8,215 bases of DNA from Candidatus Eiseniibacteriota bacterium (lineage in GTDB: Bacteria > JAFGKV01). The translations under genes and the position numbers were made by a program. The stretch spans positions 1-8,215 of the forward strand of contig JALOPK010000139.1 in assembly GCA_025453925.1 (NCBI GenBank), in the 5' to 3' direction. Position 1 is the first letter of the stretch. Every line of letters starts with the position of its first letter. This document shows positions 1-5,900 of this stretch, in pieces. Below the pieces are notes generated by a model. The model had not been told where the DNA came from, did not search any database, and was given only the letters and a program-made list of their open reading frames with translations.

Positions 1-489
1 CGTTCCGCGCTCACGGTTCTTCCGGGCATTGTCAACGGGCAGCACCTGGCCGTGCATGACCACCCAGACGCCCGGGGGAACGAAGAGCGTCGCGAGGATG
101 GCTTCGGCCAGGTTCTGGAGCCCATCGGAATTCTCGAAGCCCAGCGGAACCATGGCCCCCGTCAGGACCACCGGCACCGTCGGCTCACCAAGCACGGCCT
201 TGATTGCCTTGCCGGTATCGACCATGGTATCGGTACCGTGGGTGATAACGATGGGATAGCCATCCTTCTGTTTCACCGCGACGGCGCGGGCGACCAGATC
301 CCGGTCTTCTTCTCCCATCTGGAGGCTGTCCACATTCATGAGCCGACTGGATCGTATGCGGACATCAGGGAGCCTGAGACGCCGGAGAAAGGAGTCGAGG
401 CGGGCGTCCATGTTGAGGAGGCTCCCGTCGGCCTCCTGGTAGGTCTTCTCGATGGTGCCACCGGTGTTCACCAGATTGATGATGCGCAC
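1..489 (-). CDS. Short single-domain asparaginase-like protein (C-terminus cut by window edge)
   Basis: Probable cytoplasmic amidohydrolase of the L-asparaginase (PF00710) family, which hydrolyses asparagine or a related amide to the acid plus ammonia. The 163 visible residues carry both catalytic signatures: NTGGTIEK at 8-15 (nucleophile Thr12) and ITHGTDTM at 82-89 (Thr86, Asp87). They also carry the substrate-binding DSL at 54-56, LTGAMVP at 109-115 and an ARKN lysine at 157 that probably matches the family's catalytic lysine. The start is GTG at 489, preceded by GGAGG with an 8-base spacer; an in-frame TGA lies just upstream. There is no signal peptide. Canonical asparaginases have about 330 residues and two domains, but the pattern here (KTY after TGGTIE, DSL, then RKNR near the end) matches the short, roughly 165-residue N-domain-only relatives. 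I therefore expect a stop only a few codons beyond the window. Family is confident; actual substrate is uncertain in short forms. Confidence 0.9.
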   Translation of the reverse strand, partial: MRIINLVNTGGTIEKTYQEADGSLLNMDARLDSFLRRLRLPDVRIRSSRLMNVDSLQMGEEDRDLVARAVAVKQKDGYPIVITHGTDTMVDTGKAIKAVLGEPTVPVVLTGAMVPLGFENSDGLQNLAEAILATLFVPPGVWVVMHGQVLPVDNARKNRERGT

Positions 490-504
490 GGCATGGTCCT
501 CCGG

Positions 505-1185
505 TCAGTCGCGGTTGTCCCTGAGGACCAGCAGCCTGATCAGGTTCATCACCGCAACTGCTGCGGCCGCGATATAAGTGAGGGCTGCCGCGCGGAGCAC
601 ACTGCGCGCTCCCGGGATCTCGTCCTCGGCCAGGATTCCCGACCTGGTAAGCTGTGCCAGCGCGCGCTGGGAAGCATTCAGCTCAACGGGGAGGGTGACC
701 ACGTGGAACAACACCGCTCCGGAGAACAGAAGAATGCCCGCGTCCAGCAACTGGTTGCTGCCCATCAGCAATCCCGCGATGGCAAGAGGCCAGGCCAGGG
801 TGCTTCCGATCTGCGCGGGACCCAGGAGCCCGTGCCGGAATCTCAAGGGCAGATAGCCGGAGGCATCTTGCAGCGCGTGGCCGACCTCGTGGGCGGCGAC
901 CCCTACCGCGGCCAGCGACGTACCCCCATAGACGGGCTCTGAGAGCCGGATCCGGCGCGCCCGCGGGTCATAATGGTCAGTCAGAGATCCTCGTTGCGGC
1001 TCGATCTCGATAGCGGCCAGACCGTTAGAGCGCAGAATCGCGGCCGCCGCCTCGGCGCCGCTTAGACCGCGGCGTGCCCGCACGCGTGACTGGGTGGAAA
1101 AGGCTCGCTGCACCATGGCCTGCGCGATCAGCGCCAGGATCATGGCAGGAATGATCAGGATGTACGTGGCGTCGCCGAAGAACAT
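505..1185 (-). CDS. YugP-like membrane zinc metallopeptidase (Zn_peptidase_2)
   Basis: Predicted integral-membrane zinc-dependent peptidase of the YugP family (PF04298); 226 residues, the usual size. The start is ATG 1185, giving the family-typical N-terminus MFFGDATYILIIPAM. It has a strong GGAAGGGGAG ribosome site immediately upstream. An in-frame ATG at 1257 is rejected because it adds 24 polar residues and lacks a ribosome site. Visible parts: first transmembrane helix at about 8-25; conserved TDHYDPRARRIRLSE at 69-83; catalytic HEVGH at 99-103 (His99, His103 zinc ligands, Glu100 base); hydrophobic segments at about 122-142 and 147-166; LPVELNAS at 165-172, where Glu168 is the likely third ligand; and a C-terminal helix at about 195-220. 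It heads a two-gene operon with the asparaginase-like gene 15 bases downstream. Substrates of this family are not well established; a role in membrane-protein turnover is inference. Confidence 0.93.
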   Translation of the reverse strand: MFFGDATYILIIPAMILALIAQAMVQRAFSTQSRVRARRGLSGAEAAAAILRSNGLAAIEIEPQRGSLTDHYDPRARRIRLSEPVYGGTSLAAVGVAAHEVGHALQDASGYLPLRFRHGLLGPAQIGSTLAWPLAIAGLLMGSNQLLDAGILLFSGAVLFHVVTLPVELNASQRALAQLTRSGILAEDEIPGARSVLRAAALTYIAAAAVAVMNLIRLLVLRDNRD

Positions 1186-1188
1186 ATT

Positions 1189-1198
1189 CTCCCCTTCC
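1189..1198 (-). promoter_or_regulatory. Ribosome binding site of the zinc peptidase
   Basis: On the minus strand GGAAGGGGAG lies 3 bases before ATG 1185. It is purine-only and strongly complementary to the 16S rRNA tail. This decides the start in favour of ATG 1185 over the upstream in-frame ATG at 1257. Confidence 0.75.
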
Positions 1199-1201
1199 GG
1201 T

Positions 1202-1208
1202 GTATAAG
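1202..1208. promoter_or_regulatory. Candidate -10 hexamer(s) in the divergent intergenic region
   Basis: The plus strand reads TATAAG at 1203-1208, five of six bases matching the TATAAT consensus. The minus strand reads TTATAC at 1202-1207. No good TTGACA-like -35 sits at 16-18 bases in either direction. Used on the plus strand, it would start transcription at about 1215, inside the palindrome, with a leader of about 100 bases for the sulfatase-like gene. Used on the minus strand, it would start only about 10 bases before the peptidase ATG, inside its ribosome site. The plus orientation is therefore the better guess. Promoter consensus for this organism is unknown. Confidence 0.25.
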
Positions 1209-1214
1209 TCGTCT

Positions 1215-1235
1215 GGATTTCCTGACAGGAAATCC
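1215..1235. promoter_or_regulatory. Perfect 21-bp palindrome, candidate operator
   Basis: Left arm GGATTTCCTG, centre A, right arm the exact reverse complement, so 10 of 10 arm positions match. It lies between two divergent genes and directly next to the TATAAG/TTATAC hexamers, where a dimeric transcription factor would be expected to bind. A 7-bp direct repeat (GTCGTCT) brackets it at 1208-1214 and 1238-1244. As RNA it could also form a 9-bp stem with a 3-base loop, but no T-run follows on either strand, so it is not a typical terminator. I cannot match it to a named regulator's consensus. Confidence 0.5.
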
Positions 1236-1304
1236 GTGTCGTCTTCAATGCGCTCAAAACCCAGCACGCGTGGCCACGGTTCCCGCCGGCCAGCCACTGA
1301 ATGT

Positions 1305-1308
1305 GGAG
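1305..1308 (+). promoter_or_regulatory. Ribosome binding site of the sulfatase-like gene
   Basis: GGAG followed by an 8-base spacer leads to GTG 1317. The alternative in-frame ATGs at 1200 and 1248 have no comparable site and would place a long basic stretch before the hydrophobic signal segment. The GTG start gives a normal signal peptide. Confidence 0.6.
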
Positions 1309-1316
1309 ACAAGATC

Positions 1317-2981
1317 GTGCGTCGTATCCCCGCTGTCATTGGTTTGCTGTTGGTCGCCTCCCCGATCGGCGCTTCCCAGCCGAACGTGCTCCTCATCACG
1401 GTCGATGCCCTTCGGCCGGATCGCCTTGGCTGCATGGACTATCCCCATCGGCTCACGCCTACGCTGGACAGCCTTGCCGCAGCCGGCACCGTGTTTACCA
1501 ACGCATTCACCTCGTCGGCGTGGACATCCCCGGCGCTGGTGTCCTGCCTCACGGGGCGGCACGAACCCGCCCATGGCGTGGACACACGGGAGAAGAGCCT
1601 TGCGCCGGGCGTCCCCACCCTTCCGGGAGAGCTGGTGAAGGCCGGGTATCACGCACCCGATGTCTGCTATCTTGTCGGTTCTCCCAACTATCAGAACCTT
1701 GATTTCCAGGCCTTCGACCGGAAACAGGAGTTCCTGACCGCGGGCCACGAGATCATGTTCCGTTGGCTTGAGACGTATGCACCGTCACATCAGCCGTTCT
1801 TCCTGTACTACCACTACCGCGACCTTCATCAGCCCTATGCCCCGTCCCCGCCGTTCGATACGCGCTACCTGCCGGATCAGCGGCCCCCGGACGACCCCGA
1901 GGCCCTGGCGAGATTCACTGCCGTCAGGACGGCCCTGCTGCTGCCGGAGGGAAGACTCGCGTTCTCCCCCTCGGACACGGGATGGGTCCGAGGGCTCTAC
2001 GACGGCGAGGTTGCCGAAGCGGACGCCCGATTCTTCCGCCCACTCCTGCACCAGCTCCGCATGCTGGGCATCGCCGAGAACACGCTCGTCATCATCAGTG
2101 CGGACCACGGGGAGGAGTTGCTGGAGCATGGCAACGTGGGTCACGCCAGTACCTCGCTGACGAGCACGCTGTATGACGAAGAACTTCGTATTCCACTCAT
2201 AGTCTCATGGCCGGCGGCAACCACGGTGGGCCATGTCGTGCGCGACATGGTCCAGCTCGTGGACGTGATGCCCACCGTGCTCGACCTCACGGGAATCCCC
2301 GTGCCAGAGGGCATCCAGGGAAGGTCGCTGCGACCATTGATAGAGGGAGAGGGCCTTGCTCCGAGGCCGGTCTATGTGTCGTCGGTTCTCGGCGGATATC
2401 AGGCCACAGCGCAGATGCAGGGAATTCGACTCCGAGCGGTGCGCACGGACCGATGGAAGCTCGTTCGCCGTGATGACCAGACCCTGGGTTCCTCACGGAC
2501 GCTCTATGACCTGGCCCATGATCCCTCCGAGCGGGTGGACTGCACCACCACCCACGCTGGTGTCGCCGACAGCCTGGAGGGCCTCCTGGAAACCTGGCTC
2601 GCCCGCTGCCGGACGCTCTACCGGCAGCCGCTCTGGGCGGGCGGAGAGGGGCGGCAGGGCAGCGCGGTGCGTCCAACGGTGCTGAGCCCGCAAACCGGTG
2701 ACAGCCTGCGCTTCGACTCCTCCAAAGGCATGCTCGGAGTCCGTTTACAGGGAACCGGTGCCGGCGACTACGACATTCAATACTCGGTCGGAACAGGCTC
2801 CTATCACGTGGAAGGCGTGATCCCATCCGCGCCGGATGGGGTATTCTACGGTCCCTTTACTCCCACCTTCTGGAACACACTCGTCGGGTACAATCCGTGG
2901 GCGTTTCGCGTCATGCCCTCCGGCAGGAGCGACCTCGCCACCGACTGGGTGACATTCTACCTCCAGCCGTCTGACCCGTGA
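1317..2981 (+). CDS. Exported sulfatase/alkaline-phosphatase-superfamily hydrolase with Thr in place of the formylglycine Cys
   Basis: 554 residues from GTG 1317. The N-terminus is a short signal peptide (basic VRR, hydrophobic core at about 4-17, likely cleavage near GAS at 18-20), so it acts outside the cytoplasm. Residues 22-430 are a sulfatase-type (PF00884) core: NVLLITVDALRPDRLGC at 23-39 (metal ligand Asp30), the active-site loop WTSPALVSCLTGRHEPAHG at 69-87, and LVIISADHGEELLEHG at 257-272 (Asp263, His264). In true sulfatases the loop is CxPSR and the Cys becomes formylglycine; here the matching residues are T70-S-P-A-L74. That argues against a formylglycine sulfatase. A Thr-nucleophile phosphatase, phosphodiesterase or phospho-transferase is more likely, as in other superfamily branches. 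Residues 450-554 are an added beta-rich, Ig-like tail. The stop overlaps the next gene's start. Fold is confident, reaction is not. Confidence 0.88.
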   Translation: MRRIPAVIGLLLVASPIGASQPNVLLITVDALRPDRLGCMDYPHRLTPTLDSLAAAGTVFTNAFTSSAWTSPALVSCLTGRHEPAHGVDTREKSLAPGVPTLPGELVKAGYHAPDVCYLVGSPNYQNLDFQAFDRKQEFLTAGHEIMFRWLETYAPSHQPFFLYYHYRDLHQPYAPSPPFDTRYLPDQRPPDDPEALARFTAVRTALLLPEGRLAFSPSDTGWVRGLYDGEVAEADARFFRPLLHQLRMLGIAENTLVIISADHGEELLEHGNVGHASTSLTSTLYDEELRIPLIVSWPAATTVGHVVRDMVQLVDVMPTVLDLTGIPVPEGIQGRSLRPLIEGEGLAPRPVYVSSVLGGYQATAQMQGIRLRAVRTDRWKLVRRDDQTLGSSRTLYDLAHDPSERVDCTTTHAGVADSLEGLLETWLARCRTLYRQPLWAGGEGRQGSAVRPTVLSPQTGDSLRFDSSKGMLGVRLQGTGAGDYDIQYSVGTGSYHVEGVIPSAPDGVFYGPFTPTFWNTLVGYNPWAFRVMPSGRSDLATDWVTFYLQPSDP

Positions 2982-5900
2982 TGCTGATGCGCGCGCGCGC
3001 GGCCACAGCGCTGCTTCTCCTTGCCGCCACGACCTGCGCGGTCGAACCGCCCCGCCGGCGGGTCTTGCTGCTCGAGCCGCCGGGCGACGATGCCACGCAC
3101 GAGGAGCATGTCCTCGGCTCATGCGGGGTCGCGGTCACATCATTGCGTCCCTTCCCCGAATGGGAAGGCGAGTGGGAATGGATCGCGGACCCGGGCGATA
3201 GCGGCGCGTCAGATGGTTGGGCGCTCGGGAGCGGTCCCGGGTGGCGGAGAATCCGGACAGGCACTCCCTGGCAGGCGCAGGGTATCCGGCATGCGGGAGT
3301 CGCGTGGTACCGCCGAACCTTCCACTGCAGTGGGGTCCCCTCGGTGCCCGTGTGCCTCACGATCCGCTCCGCGGAGGACTCGGCCATGGTGTTCCTCAAC
3401 GGAGCGCGAATCGGCTCAGGAGGGGGAAACTGGGGGGATATCGATGTGCCGCTCGACAGGCTCAGGCAAGGGCGCAATCAACTTGCCATCCGCGTGGTCA
3501 ATCCCGCTGCCTCCGGGGATCCTAACCGTGGAGGCCTATCCGGGCACGTTGACTTCTCGATCATCGCCGGCAGCCTCAACCTGGCCGAAGCCGATCTGGT
3601 CGTCCTCTCCAGTCGCCTGCTCCTGTCGTTCTGGTCAGCCGCGACGCTTGAGGAGCATGTGCGCCAGGGAGGCGCCGTGCTGGCGTTGATGCACGATGCG
3701 GCGCGCAGATGGGAGGATTCCCCCATCGAGCGCATGCTGCCGACCTGTCTCGGGCTCTCCTCCGCGTTGGCGGGAACGGTGCGGCCGATTCCGGCGGGCA
3801 CGCTGGCCGGGGTCATCGACAGGGATGCCGACCCTCTTCAGGTGACCGCCAGCATTCTGCTTCCGAGTCACCCGAACTTCGCCCGGCCCGGAACCCGGGA
3901 GACTGCCCGTTGGAATCTCTCCCCGCTGGCATGGGACCATCGGATCGAAGTCGTCGGTGACGATCCGAAGGCTTCCCCGTTGCTGACCAGTGCGCAGTAC
4001 GGTGCGGGAGTCATCGTTGCGTGCGCCGCTCCAGCATTGTTCGAACCTGCCCGCATACGGGGAATCCTTGCCCGAGCCGGCGAAGGCCTTCCCGGGAACA
4101 CTCCATCTCTGGGGAAAGTGTGGAGCGCCGCGGGCCTGCCGGCCGACCATCTGATCTTCCAGGGACTTGAGCCCTCGGAGCAGGATGATGCGGACGTCGT
4201 TATTGTGGGCGGCGCCACCGCCGCGCAACAGGTCCGCGATGCGGTGTCCGGGGGAAAGACCGCGCTCGTGCTTGACCCGGACATCCTGGCGGACCATCCG
4301 GACCTCAATCCCTGGTCCCAGGAGATCCGAACCCCGGCCACGCCGTTCCCTCTCATGACCCAGGAAGCCTGGTCGAGCATCACACAAAGGGGAGAACCGC
4401 GCACGGTCAGGATAGCCTGCCCGCCGGGATCCAGCCATCAGCTGTGCATTAAGGAAGGCCCGTACGGATCAGTGCGCGGAATATGGACCGCCGAGGAGAC
4501 GGGCCGGCGCTGCGTCGACGGCTCATGGGTCATCTCCCCGGCGGCCTCCCTGCAGGTCGGAGTGTGGACCGACGTGGAGACGGAGGTACCCATCGTACAT
4601 GCAGGCGATCGAGCGATCGTGGTCACGGGAACAGGGATCCGGCTGGGCCAGCCTCTCAACAGGCCCGGGCTTCGACGCCCCGTAGGCGAGGTGCTCTGGC
4701 GCTGGGAGGACGGCGAGCCCGCCCTCGCCGTCAGGCAAGTGGGCTCCGGCAGGGTCGCATCGTTCTCCGTGCCCTTGGAGTGGCAGGATCCGCGCCGGCT
4801 CGACTGGAGCGACGTTCACGCGTCAAAGAGCCGCTTCCTTTCCGAGGACTCCGCCCAGTTGCCGGCGCTGGCCGCCCGGCAGCTGGTCAGCTCGGATCTC
4901 ACACTGGGTCCGGTTGAGACAACCGCGTCGGGCGTGACCGTCGGCCTCGGGGCGACACCCCGGCCCGTGCAAGTGCGCTACCGCTTCAGGGACTGGCAAC
5001 GGAGCCTGCTCAGTTCCCGCAGTGTTGATTTGGCTCCGCAGCGAGAGCGCCGGTCAGTGACGATCCCCTGGCCCGATGACGAGGTACGATCCACCTATGA
5101 GGCTGCGGAGCAGTGCCCGTCGCTGTGGCTGGAGGTTGCGGTAGTATCGGAGCCCGGGGATCGATGCCTCTCCCACCTTGAGCTTGCCGTGCAACGGCCT
5201 GGCCCGCTCCTCTCCGTCTGGCACACGCCCCTCTCCCGACGTGCTCCTCAGCGGCTGGCGACCTGGCCCCGCACGGCCGATCCGGAGTTCCCCCGAGAGC
5301 AGGGTCCGGCGGGACAGTACCCCCTCTTCGTGCCGGGTGAGGATATCACGCTGCTGGCCGAAACCTGGGCGCCGGGGGCCCGGGAGGCCGAGGTACGCGT
5401 GCAGGATCTGATCCACGGCAGGGAAATCGACATTGCCTCGGTTCCTCTTCGGAGGTCGGCCGGTCCCTGGCGTGTGACGGAGTGGCGTATGCCCGCTCCG
5501 GCGCCTTCCCTGTACCGCGTCGAGGCCAGCCTTGACGGAGTCGTCGCAAGTTCGATGCTCGTCGTCTCGACGCCGACCGATCTCAGAAGCGCGTCCTGGG
5601 ACAAGGCGAAGGGGGTCCAGGTTCTGGGAACGCTGCTCCCTTACTGCGACGAAGAGCAATTCGCCGTTGAGAATCTCTGCGCCCACGCCGACAGCGGCCT
5701 CGCCTGGGGACCTTTTGCACATTCGCGCGCCGGGCAACCATGGTGCGATTTCCTTCCGAATCCCTTCAGCATTCTGCCAAACGGCATCCGCTACCGGACC
5801 TGGATCTCGCCCACAATCCGCAGCCTTGCCCGTCACACGTGGACGGGAGAGACGCTTACCATCAGTGCGTCTTTGGTTGACGGGTTCAATGGGGTCCCGT

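Noticed and set aside
52-942. 296-residue open frame on the plus strand
   Set aside because: It is antisense to two genes with clear catalytic motifs (asparaginase TGGTI and GTD, peptidase HEVGH) and shows no recognisable domain; a shadow of GC-rich codon use.
1186-1257. Extended N-terminus of the zinc peptidase from ATG 1257
   Set aside because: The extra 24 residues are polar, lack a ribosome site, and would run through the palindrome. The inner ATG has a strong ribosome site and the family-typical N-terminus.
1200-1316. Upstream starts (1200, 1248) for the sulfatase-like gene
   Set aside because: They give a long basic segment before the signal peptide and no Shine-Dalgarno. GTG 1317 has GGAG at a normal distance.
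3023-3037. Lipoprotein signal on the giant protein
   Set aside because: Residues before Cys19 are A-T-T; a lipobox needs Gly, Ala or Ser just before the Cys, so an ordinary signal peptide is at least as likely.
4604-4618. Tandem GCGATCG motifs
   Set aside because: Only two copies, in coding sequence and in GC-rich DNA; not enough for a repeat family or uptake-signal claim.
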